Below are positions 1 to 8,486 of a stretch of 64,000 nt of DNA, piece by piece. Source of the stretch: Lactococcus hircilactis (GTDB taxonomy: Bacteria > Bacillota > Bacilli > Lactobacillales > Streptococcaceae). The stretch is taken from contig NZ_WITJ01000007.1 of assembly GCF_009601015.1 (NCBI RefSeq), forward strand, positions 62,001 to 126,000. Reading direction: 5' to 3'. Both the position numbers and the translations under genes were made by a program. The notes under the pieces were generated by a model, which saw only the letters and a program-made list of their open reading frames with translations, ran no database searches and was not told where the DNA came from. Every line of letters begins with the position of its first letter. Positions within the stretch are counted from its first letter, which is position 1.

Positions 1-1
1 G

Positions 2-142
2 GTACGGCATGAATTTAGTGTATCAGGGAAAACAGACATTGTCTTTTCAGGACTGGGCTGGGTTCGCGTGCCTGAGCGCGCGCGCGTTGCGGCTTGGGTT
101 CCTGAGGGGGTTGATGTTGAGAAGCGAAAAGCGTTGATTTAA
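2..142 (+). CDS. yqeH: Ribosome biogenesis GTPase YqeH, C-terminal end (5' part outside window)
   Basis: The frame starting at base 2 is open to TAA at 140-142 and ends with a YqeH-like tail: HEFSVSGKTD, then SGLGWVRV, then VAAWVPEGVDV and KRKALI. YqeH is a circularly permuted GTPase needed for 30S subunit assembly; only about 46 C-terminal residues are visible and no GTPase motif lies in the window. In related bacteria yqeH sits directly before yhbY and nadD; here seven genes lie in between. The call rests on recognition of the tail sequence. Confidence 0.75.
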   Translation, partial: VRHEFSVSGKTDIVFSGLGWVRVPERARVAAWVPEGVDVEKRKALI

Positions 143-177
143 CATGCATTAATCATGCGTTGTGAGAGGAGTTTGAG

Positions 178-618
178 ATGACATTTGAAAAAGAAAAAGC
201 AGCACTGGATGAGCTTTCATACCAAGTGACTCAGAAATCAGCAACAGAAGCACCATTTAGCAATCGGTACGATGATTTTTTTGAAAAAGGCCTGTATGTT
301 GATATCGTTTCAGGTGAGCCGTTGTTTACGAGTATTGAAAAATATCAGTCGGGATGTGGGTGGCCAGCATTTACGGCACCGATTGAAAAAGGTGTCATTA
401 AAGAAAAAAGAGATCAAACGTTTGGAATGGAGCGTACAGAAGTTCGCTCAAAAAGGGCAGATAGTCACCTCGGACACGTATTTACGGATGGTCCAGCTCA
501 AAAAGGAGGACTACGGTACTGTATTAATTCAGCAGCGTTGCGCTTTGTGCCTTATGAAGCTTTAGAAAAAGAAGGGTACGGCGAATTTATCGCTTATTTT
601 GATGAAAATGGGGAATAA
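178..618 (+). CDS. msrB: Peptide-methionine (R)-S-oxide reductase MsrB
   Basis: MsrB reduces the R epimer of methionine sulfoxide in oxidised proteins in the cytoplasm. The 146-residue length fits a single-domain MsrB. Visible motifs are SGCGWPAF (58-65), the [13 protein letters not shown] stretch (about 90-102) and [11 protein letters not shown] around residue 115, whose cysteine is the expected catalytic residue. The ATG has a strong ribosome site (AGAGGAG). The NUDIX gene starts inside the last codons of msrB, so the pair is probably translationally coupled. Confidence 0.95.
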   Translation: MTFEKEKAALDELSYQVTQKSATEAPFSNRYDDFFEKGLYVDIVSGEPLFTSIEKYQSGCGWPAFTAPIEKGVIKEKRDQTFGMERTEVRSKRADSHLGHVFTDGPAQKGGLRYCINSAALRFVPYEALEKEGYGEFIAYFDENGE

Positions 619-1177
619 ATTACAAGCGATATTAGAAAATTATGTTCCAGATGGTGTACAAGAAACGTCTGATTTAGCTTACATGAAAGTGCTAGCAAAA
701 GACGATGTTCATTTGACGCGGGCAAGTTTGACGCATTTTACGGCAAGTGCTTTTGTGTTAAATGAAATGCACGATAAGGTTTTGGGAATTTTTCATAAGA
801 TTTATAACAGCTGGGGATTTATGGGCGGACATTGTGATGGGGAGAGTGATTTGCTTTTTGTTGCACACAAAGAAGCACGTGAGGAAAGTGGTCTGTCAGC
901 ACTGACAGCGCTACAAGAATGTCCGATTTCTCTTGAGATTGGAGCTGTTGCACCGCACACGCATCGCACACGAGGGTATGTTTCTTGTCATTTACATTTG
1001 AACCTCACGTTTCTTTTTGAGGCCAATGAAGCAGATGCTTTGATGATCAATACGGATGAGACACGCGGAGTTGCGTGGATTCCAATGGATGAGTTTGTGG
1101 AAAAATCAACAGAACCTGAGATGCGCATCATCTATGAAAAAATTATTTCGCGAATCAAACAGCGTTCTTTTAAATAA
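602..1177 (+). CDS. NUDIX hydrolase
   Basis: NUDIX enzymes hydrolyse nucleoside diphosphates linked to another moiety. The NUDIX box is visible as GGHCDGE followed by KEAREESGL, with one extra residue between the two halves compared with the textbook spacing. The substrate cannot be read from the sequence. ATG 602 or ATG 608 could start the protein. Both overlap the end of msrB and neither has a clear Shine-Dalgarno, which suggests coupling to msrB translation. One CTGTCAG-CA-CTGACAG palindrome is embedded in frame at 893-908 as LSALTA. Confidence 0.85.
   Translation: MKMGNKLQAILENYVPDGVQETSDLAYMKVLAKDDVHLTRASLTHFTASAFVLNEMHDKVLGIFHKIYNSWGFMGGHCDGESDLLFVAHKEAREESGLSALTALQECPISLEIGAVAPHTHRTRGYVSCHLHLNLTFLFEANEADALMINTDETRGVAWIPMDEFVEKSTEPEMRIIYEKIISRIKQRSFK
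893..908. repeat. Iterated palindrome copy 1 (CA centre, genic)
   Basis: CTGTCAG-CA-CTGACAG inside the NUDIX gene, read as LSALT. Confidence 0.85.
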
Positions 1178-1186
1178 ATCGTATTT

Positions 1187-1202
1187 CTGTCAGTACTGAC
1201 AG
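1187..1202. repeat. Iterated palindrome copy 2 (intergenic)
   Basis: Perfect CTGTCAGTACTGACAG nine bases after the NUDIX stop codon, with arms extended by TTT/AAA. It could form a strong hairpin at the end of the msrB-NUDIX transcript, but no long T-run follows. Confidence 0.9.
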
Positions 1203-1301
1203 AAATTCAAACGCTCGTTACACGAGAATAAATGTAGTTTTATTACGTTTTAGGGAGTTTTTAGACTTAAAAAATAAAGAAGCAATAGAAAGTGAAACAA
1301 A

Positions 1302-2360
1302 ATGGTTTATCTTCAATCGATTCAAACAGGAATTTTGCTCTTTTTCGTTTTTTGTATTTTAGCGTTGATTCCTTACATGATTTTTCAATATCGCAAACGT
1401 GGGCGCGTCGCACCTTGGCTTTTTATCGTGAATTTTTCATTTGTGCTTTACTTGATTTGTGCGTATGCGATGACGATTTTTCCGTTGCCAGATCCCGCCG
1501 TTGTTGCAAAACTCACCACACCAATGCAAAATCTCGAACCGTTTTTATTTGTCCGCGAATTTATCAAATATAATCCATTGGTATTGCAAAATCCGCACAC
1601 TTGGCTTTTAGCACTGAAAGCACCAAGTTTTCTTCAACCTGCATTTAATGTCCTTTTGACATTACCTTTTGGTGTTTATTTGTGCTATTTATTTAAAGTT
1701 CGCTTTAGAAAGGCGTTACTGCTTAGTTTTTTATTGACGTTATCCTTTGAAACCATTCAACGCACCGCACTATTAGGCCTTTATCCGCGTCCTTATCGTT
1801 TGTTTGATGTGGATGACTTAATGCTCAATACCATCGGAAGTTTGATTGGATTTGGACTTGCGAAATTAGTGGTTCGTTATTTACCAAGTTTGGATGAAAA
1901 AAGACGTGAAGTACAGGAGGTGTCGATTTCTTATATGCGACGTGCCGTCGCATTTCTGGTTGATTTTATCATGCTTGTTTTGCTGAGTTTGTGGATTAAT
2001 TTTTGGGCGATTTTACTGGTGATTTTTGCACTGATTCCTTTGATTTTTGGTCGTACATTAGGTCAAGCGTTGCTCAAAATCTCAATCCAGCCAAAACACC
2101 GACTCATCATTCTTTTGAGACAATTCTTATCTGCATTAAATGCGATCCCGCTCGCTTTAATTCTTATTTTTACCAATCGTTCAGGGACGATTCCATACAC
2201 GCAATTAGGAGAAAATTACCTCTTGATTTTACTCAGTGTCGGACTTTTAGCCCTGCCGTTATTGGATGTTTTCATTGGCGGCATCAATCGCAGCCGTCTG
2301 CTTTGGTACGAACGCCTCAGCAAAACACAGCTCAAAGAGCAGCCTAAAAACAAAAAATAG
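1302..2360 (+). CDS. VanZ-like and RDD-domain membrane protein
   Basis: A 352-residue polytopic membrane protein. Residues about 1-195 carry VanZ-family features: hydrophobic segments, the FETIQRT stretch and DVDDLMLNTIGSLIGF. Residues about 205-345 look like an RDD-type domain, beginning YMRRAVAFLVDFIMLVLLS and including RTLGQALLKI. VanZ proteins are linked to low-level teicoplanin resistance, but most members have no assigned function and none should be assumed here. The start is ATG 1302; the region before it (GAAAC) is a weak ribosome site. A hairpin terminator follows at 2361. Confidence 0.8.
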   Translation: MVYLQSIQTGILLFFVFCILALIPYMIFQYRKRGRVAPWLFIVNFSFVLYLICAYAMTIFPLPDPAVVAKLTTPMQNLEPFLFVREFIKYNPLVLQNPHTWLLALKAPSFLQPAFNVLLTLPFGVYLCYLFKVRFRKALLLSFLLTLSFETIQRTALLGLYPRPYRLFDVDDLMLNTIGSLIGFGLAKLVVRYLPSLDEKRREVQEVSISYMRRAVAFLVDFIMLVLLSLWINFWAILLVIFALIPLIFGRTLGQALLKISIQPKHRLIILLRQFLSALNAIPLALILIFTNRSGTIPYTQLGENYLLILLSVGLLALPLLDVFIGGINRSRLLWYERLSKTQLKEQPKNKK

Positions 2361-2383
2361 AACTGGACGATTCCAGTTTTTTT
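2361..2383 (+). terminator. Rho-independent terminator after the VanZ/RDD gene
   Basis: AACTGGA-CGAT-TCCAGTT stem-loop followed by a run of T, immediately after the stop codon. Confidence 0.85.
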
Positions 2384-2530
2384 GTACCACCGCACTTGAT
2401 TTCTTAGATTTTTAGGCTTATAATTGAAATCAATACGTACTGCGCAAGTGGTTGGAGAAGGAAAATAAAATGTGAACTTAAATTAACTTTAGATAAATGA
2501 TAAAAAAATAAAACTAAAGTGAGAAATAAC

Positions 2531-3310
2531 ATGGAAAATTATACAGAGTTTAATGCAAAAACGATTGATGGTTGGAATGAAGAAGGATGGGAATGGGGAA
2601 CAGTCATTACTCATGACACTTACGTGAAGGCCAAAAAGGGCGATTGGTCCATTGTTTTGACGCCCCAGACGCCAGTTCCAAAGGATTTTTTTGCACCGTT
2701 TTTGGATGATTCAGGTCATTTTTATCCGGGGACAAAAATTCTTGGATTGGCGAGTGCTGGTGGTCAACAAATGCCAGTCTTAACCGCTGCTGGTGCGGAT
2801 TGTACTGTTTTGGATCTTTCAGATTCACAGCTTGAGCGTGAAAAACGTGTCGCACAACGAGAAAATTATGAAATTTCGGTGATAAAAGCAGATATGACAC
2901 AACCGTTGCCTTTTGAGGCTGAAAGTTTTGATGTGATCGTTTATCCTGTATCAAATTGCTATATTGAAAATGTTCAACCTGTATGGCAAGAAGCGTATCG
3001 TGTGCTAAAAAAAGGTGGGATTTTATTATCTGGTTTAGACAATGGATTTAATTATTTATTTAATTCCTACAAAGAAAAAATGACTGTTGAAAATATTTTG
3101 CCTTATAACCCTTTGAAAAATCCAGCGCAGATGGCGCTTGCGATAAAGGAAAATGACGGGGTTCAATTCAGTCATACGTTTGGGGAGCAGATTGGTGGTC
3201 AACTTCAAGCTGGATTTGTATTAACTGCTGCATTTGAAGATTTTTTCGATGCTGACAGCAAAAAATTTCACGGATTTCCTGAATTTTGGGCCACAAAAGC
3301 AGTAAAATAA
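2531..3310 (+). CDS. Class I SAM-dependent methyltransferase, substrate unknown
   Basis: About 259 residues from ATG 2531; an in-frame GTG at 2519 is an alternative start without a good ribosome site. The Rossmann SAM-binding core is visible: ILGLASAGGQQ (motif I, with G-x-A-x-G-G), an acidic residue in TVLDLSD closing strand 2, KADMTQPLPFE, then FDVIVYPVSN and RVLKKGGILL. It lies alone between two hairpin terminators, so it is probably monocistronic. Family membership is clear; the methylated substrate is not. Confidence 0.85.
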   Translation: MENYTEFNAKTIDGWNEEGWEWGTVITHDTYVKAKKGDWSIVLTPQTPVPKDFFAPFLDDSGHFYPGTKILGLASAGGQQMPVLTAAGADCTVLDLSDSQLEREKRVAQRENYEISVIKADMTQPLPFEAESFDVIVYPVSNCYIENVQPVWQEAYRVLKKGGILLSGLDNGFNYLFNSYKEKMTVENILPYNPLKNPAQMALAIKENDGVQFSHTFGEQIGGQLQAGFVLTAAFEDFFDADSKKFHGFPEFWATKAVK

Positions 3311-3314
3311 AAAG

Positions 3315-3330
3315 CTGTCAGTACTGACAG
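3315..3330. repeat. Iterated palindrome copy 3 (intergenic)
   Basis: Perfect CTGTCAGTACTGACAG four bases after the methyltransferase stop codon. Confidence 0.9.
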
Positions 3331-3386
3331 AAAATAAATTTTAGCTTAAAAGGAAAAAACGAAAGTTTAATACGACTGAACGAAGA

Positions 3387-3410
3387 AAACTGGATTATTC
3401 CAGTTTTTTT
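3387..3410 (+). terminator. Rho-independent terminator after the methyltransferase gene
   Basis: AAAACTGGA-TTAT-TCCAGTTTT stem-loop with T-run; nearly the same stem as the terminator at 2361. Confidence 0.85.
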
Positions 3411-3445
3411 AGTCATGAAAATCAAGTCATTCTCTTTGTAAAATA

Positions 3446-3454
3446 TGATATAAT
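3446..3454 (+). promoter_or_regulatory. Extended -10 promoter of the HIT gene
   Basis: TGaTATAAT, with the hexamer at 3449-3454; no convincing -35. The start codon at 3507 has a long leader and a good AAAAGGAG site. Confidence 0.6.
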
Positions 3455-3506
3455 AAGACCAGTAGCGTTTAAAATCAACGAGGATGAAGTAAAAGGAGTT
3501 GAAGAA

Positions 3507-3899
3507 ATGAAGGCCTGTATTTTCTGTCAGCAAATTAAGCTTGAGCAAATCTTGTCAGAAACGGAATATTTCAAGGTTGTTTTTGACATTAATCCAGTAC
3601 AAATGGGACATTTGTTGATCATCAGTAAAAAACATGCTATGGACATGCGTGAGCTGCTTGACGAGGAGTTATTTGATTTGATCAAGTTAGAGCAACAGCT
3701 TATGAGTAAAATTTATGATATTTTTGACGTTGATGGTGTCACGATTGCACAAAATAATGGCTCAATCATGGATAAAGGCACACATTGTCATGTTCACGTC
3801 ATTCCACGTTATAAAAATGATGAATTTTGGGACAATCAAAAAGTGGTGCCTCATGAAAATGATCTTTTAAAGTTAAAAGTTGCCTTGTCGTTAAAGTAA
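3507..3899 (+). CDS. HIT-family nucleotide hydrolase/transferase
   Basis: A 130-residue histidine-triad protein. It begins with the CIFCQQI motif typical of HIT proteins and contains the triad THCHVHVIPR near residues 94-103, whose central histidine is the expected nucleophile in nucleotide phosphoramidate chemistry. The physiological substrate is not known for such bacterial members. It has an AAAAGGAG ribosome site and its own extended -10 promoter, and precedes hflX by 46 bases. Confidence 0.9.
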   Translation: MKACIFCQQIKLEQILSETEYFKVVFDINPVQMGHLLIISKKHAMDMRELLDEELFDLIKLEQQLMSKIYDIFDVDGVTIAQNNGSIMDKGTHCHVHVIPRYKNDEFWDNQKVVPHENDLLKLKVALSLK

Positions 3900-3945
3900 A
3901 AAAGCAGAAGATAAAGCTTCGAAAACCGAAGCAACGGAGTGAAAT

Positions 3946-5190
3946 GTGATAGATTTAGAAGAAAAACAAGAACGTGTGCTCCTTGCGGGAGTAGAAACAG
4001 CTGAAAATGCTCAAACTTTTGAGTCATCCATGCTTGAACTTGCGGAGTTGACAAAAACGGCAGGTGGCTTGGTCATTGACCAATTTACTCAAAAAAGAGA
4101 GCGTCCAGATGGTCGGACCATGATTGGCTCAGGAAAAATTGAACAAATGCGTTGGGCGATTGAAGTGGGCGAAATTGATACGGTTATTTTTAATCGTCGC
4201 TTATCACCAAGGCAAAATGTCAATTTAGAAGAAGCTTTGGGCGTCAAAGTCATCGATCGGATGCAATTAATTTTGGATATTTTTGCCATGCGTGCGCGCT
4301 CACATGAAGGAATGCTTCAAGTGGAAGAAGCCCAGCTCAACTACCTTTTGCCGCGCTTGGTGGGACAAGGGATTATGCTGAGTCGTCAAGGTGGGGGAAT
4401 CGGCTCTAAAGGACCTGGTGAAACTAAGCTTGAAACGGATCGTCGCTATATTCGCACTCGAATTGAAAACATTGATAAAGCCCTCAAAAAAGTTGAAAAA
4501 ACAAGGGAAAATATCCGCCAAAAACGCTCAAAATCAGGAATTTTTCGGATTGGTTTGATTGGGTACACCAATGCCGGGAAATCCAGTATGATGAATGCTT
4601 TAGTGGGGCTTGATAAAGAACAATATGAGCAAAATGAACTTTTTGCGACTTTGGACGCTACGACAAAAGCGGTTCAATTGGTTGAAGATTTTACGGTCTC
4701 ACTGACAGATACGGTCGGTTTTATCCAAAATCTGCCCACAGAGCTGATTAAAGCTTTTAAATCAACCTTAGAAGAATCTGCCAATGTTGATTTACTGATT
4801 CATGTTATTGATGCCAGCAATCCTTATCATGAAATTCATGAACAAACGGTTTTGAAAATCATGGAAGATTTGAAACTGACCAATATTCCTGTGTTGAATG
4901 TTTATAATAAAATGGATCTAGCACCAGGTGATTTCTTGCCAACTTTGTCCCCAAGTTTGCAGCTCTCAATTAAATCAGAAAATGGCGTTCAATGGTTGAA
5001 AACAGCAATTTTAGAAAAATTGCATGAGCTTTTTGATGCTTTTGAGTTGGAACTCCCTTACGAAAAAGCCTATCAGTTACCTGAATTAAAAAAGAGTGCT
5101 TTGGTGCAATCCGTCGTTGAGGGAAAAGAGGGATATCAGGTTAAAGGATTGATTGCGCCTGAGTTGAGATGGAAATTGAATGAATTTTGA
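3946..5190 (+). CDS. hflX: Ribosome-associated GTPase HflX
   Basis: HflX binds the 50S subunit and splits stalled ribosomes under stress. In this 414-residue protein the N-terminal HflX domain (about 1-160, with RPDGRTMIGSGK near 53-64) and a helical linker (about 160-198) precede the G domain: GYTNAGKS (206-213), DTVG (255-258) and NKMD (331-334). The likely start is GTG 3946, with GGAG seven bases upstream. The last codons overlap the start of the following GNAT gene. Confidence 0.93.
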   Translation: MIDLEEKQERVLLAGVETAENAQTFESSMLELAELTKTAGGLVIDQFTQKRERPDGRTMIGSGKIEQMRWAIEVGEIDTVIFNRRLSPRQNVNLEEALGVKVIDRMQLILDIFAMRARSHEGMLQVEEAQLNYLLPRLVGQGIMLSRQGGGIGSKGPGETKLETDRRYIRTRIENIDKALKKVEKTRENIRQKRSKSGIFRIGLIGYTNAGKSSMMNALVGLDKEQYEQNELFATLDATTKAVQLVEDFTVSLTDTVGFIQNLPTELIKAFKSTLEESANVDLLIHVIDASNPYHEIHEQTVLKIMEDLKLTNIPVLNVYNKMDLAPGDFLPTLSPSLQLSIKSENGVQWLKTAILEKLHELFDAFELELPYEKAYQLPELKKSALVQSVVEGKEGYQVKGLIAPELRWKLNEF

Positions 5191-5635
5191 AATAATCAGA
5201 TACACAGATGAGTATCGGGATGATATGTTTCTTTGTTATCTCCTCGCCAAAGAAGCGCTTGGAAAACCTCATTTACGTGAGGATTTATTAGATATTAAAA
5301 GGAATTATTTTGAGCTTGGCGATGAATTTTGGCTCGCAATTTCTGAGGATAATCGTGTGGTTGGAATGGTTGGTGAACATCGAATTTCAGAGAAAGGACT
5401 TTTTTTGAAACGGCTCTTTATTAAACCTGACTACAAAAGATGTGGCATTGCAAGTCAGCTTTTAACTACGGTTGAAAATTATGCGAGAGCACAGAAAATT
5501 TCAGAAATTCACACGAGATTTCCCGAACATTATGTTGAAGCTGGAAAATTTTATCCAGCAAAAGGATTTATAAAAGTTGGTTTAGATGAAAATCAAAATC
5601 ATTTAGTTAAAAAAATAGAAATGGAAAAAAATTAA
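5180..5635 (+). CDS. GNAT-family N-acetyltransferase
   Basis: A 151-residue single-domain acetyltransferase. The acetyl-CoA site is visible as LKRLFIKPDYKRCGIAS, where the R/Q-x-x-G-x-A pattern is RCGIA. The C-terminal part FYPAKGFIKVG is typical of the fold. It starts inside the end of hflX and ends four bases before yhbY, so it is probably co-transcribed with both. The acceptor substrate is unknown. Confidence 0.85.
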   Translation: MNFEIIRYTDEYRDDMFLCYLLAKEALGKPHLREDLLDIKRNYFELGDEFWLAISEDNRVVGMVGEHRISEKGLFLKRLFIKPDYKRCGIASQLLTTVENYARAQKISEIHTRFPEHYVEAGKFYPAKGFIKVGLDENQNHLVKKIEMEKN

Positions 5636-5638
5636 ATC

Positions 5639-5953
5639 ATGGAATTAAACGGAAAACAAAAACGCTACTTGCGCAGTTTAGCAGTGACAATGAAACCGAT
5701 TGTGCAGATTGGAAAAGCAGGATTATCTAACGAGATCTTGACCAGCATTCGTACAGCTTGCGATGCGCGTGAGTTGATCAAAGTTAATATTTTGCAAAAC
5801 TCAGATGAAGTGGCACTTGATGTGGCAGCAGCAATTGAAGAAATGGGACTTGATGTGGTTCAAATCATTGGTCGAAATCTTGTCGTATTTAAGGTTTCTG
5901 ACAAAAAAGAAAATCGCAAAATCTCTGTTGATGTGAAAGCACTCGTGAAATAA
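5639..5953 (+). CDS. yhbY: CRM-domain RNA-binding protein YhbY
   Basis: YhbY (YqeI) proteins are single CRM domains that associate with pre-50S ribosomal particles. The whole 104-residue length is one domain: LNGKQKRYLRSLA at the start, the IGKAGLS loop (residues 25-31) matching the CRM GxxG-type RNA-binding loop, and IIGRNLVVFK near the end. It belongs with yqeH, nadD and yqeK in related genomes. Two 16-bp palindromes follow. Confidence 0.93.
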   Translation: MELNGKQKRYLRSLAVTMKPIVQIGKAGLSNEILTSIRTACDARELIKVNILQNSDEVALDVAAAIEEMGLDVVQIIGRNLVVFKVSDKKENRKISVDVKALVK

Positions 5954-5957
5954 GGTG

Positions 5958-5973
5958 CTGTCAGTACTGACAG
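5958..5973. repeat. Iterated palindrome copy 4 (intergenic)
   Basis: Perfect CTGTCAGTACTGACAG, first of a tandem pair between yhbY and nadD. Each copy is preceded by the same AAGGTG bases. Confidence 0.9.
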
Positions 5974-5997
5974 CGTCAAAAAGAGCTAAAAAAGGTG

Positions 5998-6013
5998 CTG
6001 TCAGTACTGACAA
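5998..6013. repeat. Iterated palindrome copy 5 (intergenic)
   Basis: CTGTCAGTACTGACAA (15 of 16), second of the tandem pair between yhbY and nadD. Confidence 0.85.
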
Positions 6014-6074
6014 AACGGTTTTAAGCGGAACTGCAGCGGGACTTGGAAGATTAAAAAGATAAAAAGGTAAAGAA

Positions 6075-6671
6075 ATGGCAATAGATCTCTTAACACCTTT
6101 CACAAAGGTAAAACTTGAAGAAGAAAAAACTGAAAATCGGCGAATGATTGGGCTTTTTTGGGGCAATTTTAATCCAGTGCATTTGGCACACTTGACGATT
6201 GCTGATCAAGTTCGGCAACAGCTCCACCTTGAAAAGGTCGTTTTTCTGCCTGAGCACAATACCAACGGTCATGTTGCAACAATGCTAACGGCAGCAATTG
6301 ATGATATTGAAGGGCTTGAAGTTGATGAGTGCCGCCTTCATGCTGAAAAACATGGCATTTATGAGACGGTCTGTGAGTTGCAAGAAGAAAATCCTGAATG
6401 TGATTTTTATTTCATTGTTGGTGGAGATATGATTGATACAATGGCACGCTGGGAACACATTGATGAATTGCTTGAAATTGTGCAGTTTGTGGGCATTCGC
6501 AGACCGCGTTATCGCATTGGAACGTCCTATCCGATTTTGTGGGTAGATGTCCCTGCGATGGACATTTCAGGTCAACTCATTCGCGAACAGCTTGCGCACG
6601 GGATTATTCCTCATTTTTTACTTGCCCCAAAAGTACTTGATTACATCATGAAAAATAGATTGTATGTTTAA
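6075..6671 (+). CDS. nadD: Nicotinate-nucleotide adenylyltransferase NadD
   Basis: NadD adenylates nicotinate mononucleotide in NAD biosynthesis. The nucleotidyltransferase motif is GLFWGNFNPVHLAHL near residues 27-41 (GxFxPxHxxH pattern). FIVGGDMIDTMARW and an MDISGQLIRE stretch (the usual ISST/S-x-x-I-R region) follow. The 198-residue protein starts at ATG 6075 behind AAAAAGG, with about 20 residues before the conserved core. The stop codon overlaps the first copy of a 31-bp direct repeat. Confidence 0.92.
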   Translation: MAIDLLTPFTKVKLEEEKTENRRMIGLFWGNFNPVHLAHLTIADQVRQQLHLEKVVFLPEHNTNGHVATMLTAAIDDIEGLEVDECRLHAEKHGIYETVCELQEENPECDFYFIVGGDMIDTMARWEHIDELLEIVQFVGIRRPRYRIGTSYPILWVDVPAMDISGQLIREQLAHGIIPHFLLAPKVLDYIMKNRLYV

Positions 6672-6701
6672 AAATCGTGTGAAGTGAAAAGGAGTGTGAA
6701 A
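6671..6701 (+). repeat. 31-bp direct repeat, left copy (ribosome-site region)
   Basis: Identical to 7317-7347. It begins at the last base of the nadD stop codon and includes GTGAAAAGGAG, the ribosome site of the RpiB/LacAB-like gene. The two copies bracket that gene. Confidence 0.9.
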
Positions 6702-7328
6702 GTGAAAATTGCTGTGATTCAAGCCAGTACTCAAATTGCAAGAAATCAGCTTTTGTTTGATGAAACAAAACGTGCAGCAAAAACAGCAGAGGTCATTAAT
6801 TTTGGTGTGAATGAAGGGGAAGAAAATTTTTCTTATGTTCAAATTGCACTCTGCGTGGGTTTGCTATTGAATTCTGGTGCAGTTGATTTTGTTGTGACAG
6901 GGTGTAGTTCAGGCAATGGGATGGCTATTGCGTGTAACGCGCTTCCTCAAGTGATTTGTGGTTATTTACCGACTCCAACAGATGCGTTTTTATTTGGACG
7001 AATCAATCAGGGAAACTGTGCGAGTCTTCCTTTAGGGCTAAATTTTGGATGGGCTGGCGAAGTTAATCTAAGATTTACATTAGAAAAATTATTTGAAACT
7101 CCGATGAATACAGGCTATCCCCAAGCGTCAGCGCAGCGTAAGAAAAAAGATGCAGAAAAACTAAAAATGATGAAATCGCTTGCGTCAACAGATATTATTT
7201 CTATTTTTACAGGATTATCTGATGCGTTTGTTCGTCCCATTTTTGAAAAAAAAGAATTAATGCATTTCATTATTGAAAATGGCACACAGCGGGAATGCAT
7301 CGCGTTTTTAAGAACTAAAATCGTGTGA
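6702..7328 (+). CDS. RpiB/LacA/LacB-family sugar-phosphate isomerase-like protein
   Basis: About 208 residues from GTG 6702, chosen because an AAAGGAG ribosome site lies seven bases upstream; a longer in-frame GTG start at 6684 lacks one. The centre resembles RpiB/LacAB isomerases: [19 protein letters not shown] matches the family's active-site G-C-G-T/S-G-x-G-x-x-I-A region, and [14 protein letters not shown] follows. The protein is longer than typical RpiB (about 150 aa), with an extra C-terminal helical part. It separates nadD from yqeK, normally neighbours, and lies between 31-bp repeats. The substrate is unknown. Confidence 0.7.
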   Translation: MKIAVIQASTQIARNQLLFDETKRAAKTAEVINFGVNEGEENFSYVQIALCVGLLLNSGAVDFVVTGCSSGNGMAIACNALPQVICGYLPTPTDAFLFGRINQGNCASLPLGLNFGWAGEVNLRFTLEKLFETPMNTGYPQASAQRKKKDAEKLKMMKSLASTDIISIFTGLSDAFVRPIFEKKELMHFIIENGTQRECIAFLRTKIV

Positions 7329-7347
7329 AGTGAAAAGGAGTGTGAAA
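7317..7347 (+). repeat. 31-bp direct repeat, right copy
   Basis: Second copy of 6671-6701. It carries the last codons of the RpiB/LacAB-like gene and the ribosome site of yqeK. Confidence 0.9.
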
Positions 7348-7350
7348 AAC

Positions 7351-7938
7351 ATGACAAGAGAAGAAATTTTACAGCAACTTCGATCGCAAGTGAAAGCTTC
7401 GCGCTACAAGCATTGTCTTGGGGTGGAGAAAGCGGCACGGGAATTGGCGGTGCGTTTTGGGTATGAAAATCCAGAAGTCGCAGCGTTAGCGGGGCTCTTA
7501 CATGATTATGCAAAAGAACAACCTCAAGCAGAATATCTGCGTTTGATTGACATGTACGGACTTGATGAAGCGCTAAAAGATTGGGGCAACAATGTCTTGC
7601 ACGGGCTTGTGGGGTGGTTGAAAATCAAAGAGGATTTTCCTTTTATTGCACAAGAACATCCAGAGATTTTGCAGGCGATCAAAACCCATACGGTAGGTTC
7701 AAGCACGATGAGTATGCTCGATAAAATCGTTTATGTGGCGGATTATATTGAGGAAAATCGGACGTTTGAAGGTGTTGATGAGGCAAGAAAAATCGCGCAG
7801 CGTTCACTTGATGCCGCTGTTGCATTTGAAACAGTGCGGACTGTGGAATTTTTAGCCAAAAAGCGCGTTCCCATCTATCCACAGACCATTGAAACTTACA
7901 ACGCTTACGTAAATGCACTCACGGCGGTAGAAGAATGA
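7351..7938 (+). CDS. yqeK: HD-domain phosphohydrolase YqeK
   Basis: YqeK proteins are HD-superfamily hydrolases; characterised members cleave diadenosine tetraphosphate. The HD signature is visible: H in [11 protein letters not shown], then [11 protein letters not shown] (HD pair), H in VLHGLVG, and [14 protein letters not shown]. About 195 residues from ATG 7351, whose AAAGGAG site is inside the 31-bp repeat. It normally follows nadD directly. Confidence 0.9.
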   Translation: MTREEILQQLRSQVKASRYKHCLGVEKAARELAVRFGYENPEVAALAGLLHDYAKEQPQAEYLRLIDMYGLDEALKDWGNNVLHGLVGWLKIKEDFPFIAQEHPEILQAIKTHTVGSSTMSMLDKIVYVADYIEENRTFEGVDEARKIAQRSLDAAVAFETVRTVEFLAKKRVPIYPQTIETYNAYVNALTAVEE

Positions 7939-8078
7939 TTCGAAAAGCTAAAATGAGTAAAATGGACCAGGTTTGAGATGTGAGTTACAAAAATTGGCCC
8001 GTCACGAATAAAGCGATTGCTTGTGACGAAGAAAATATGTTAAAATAGTATGATTAAAAAGAATGGAAAGATTAAAAT

Positions 8079-8441
8079 TTGAATTCAAAAGAATTACTTG
8101 AAGTGGTTGTTAAAGCAGCGGATGATAAAAAAGCGCTCGATATTGTGGCACTGGATATGTCTGAAGTGTCTGGATTTGCGGATTATTTTGTGATTTGTGA
8201 AGCGATGAATGGACGTCAGTTGGATGCGATTGTGGACAATGTGGATGAAGAAGCTGAAAAAGCTGGTTTTCCTTTAGGTGGACATATCGAAGGTGAAGGA
8301 CGTGATGGCTGGGTGTTGCTTGATTTGGGGGATGTTGTGGTCAATGTGTTTGATCATGATTCACGCAGTCGCTACAATCTCGAAAAACTTTGGCGAGATG
8401 CACCGTTAGTTGAATTGTCACAATGGACCAACGAAGATTAA
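8079..8441 (+). CDS. rsfS: Ribosome silencing factor RsfS
   Basis: RsfS binds L14 and blocks subunit joining when nutrients are scarce. The 120-residue protein shows the family landmarks DMSEVSGFADYFVICEA, GHIEGEGRDGWVLLDLGDVVVNVF and YNLEKLWRDAP. TTG 8079 is the likely start, behind GGAAAG at about nine bases. A 16-bp palindrome follows the stop codon and the next gene begins 45 bases later. Confidence 0.93.
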   Translation: MNSKELLEVVVKAADDKKALDIVALDMSEVSGFADYFVICEAMNGRQLDAIVDNVDEEAEKAGFPLGGHIEGEGRDGWVLLDLGDVVVNVFDHDSRSRYNLEKLWRDAPLVELSQWTNED

Positions 8442-8450
8442 AAATGAATT

Positions 8451-8466
8451 CTGTCAGTACTGACAG
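8451..8466. repeat. Iterated palindrome copy 6 (intergenic)
   Basis: Perfect CTGTCAGTACTGACAG between rsfS and the next methyltransferase, with AATT arm extensions and a short T-run. Confidence 0.9.
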
Positions 8467-8486
8467 AATTTTTCTAAGGAGTAAAA

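Noticed and set aside
8001-8012. CACGAATA considered as a competence (ComX) box before rsfS
   Set aside because: One mismatch from TACGAATA and no T-rich upstream element; too weak.
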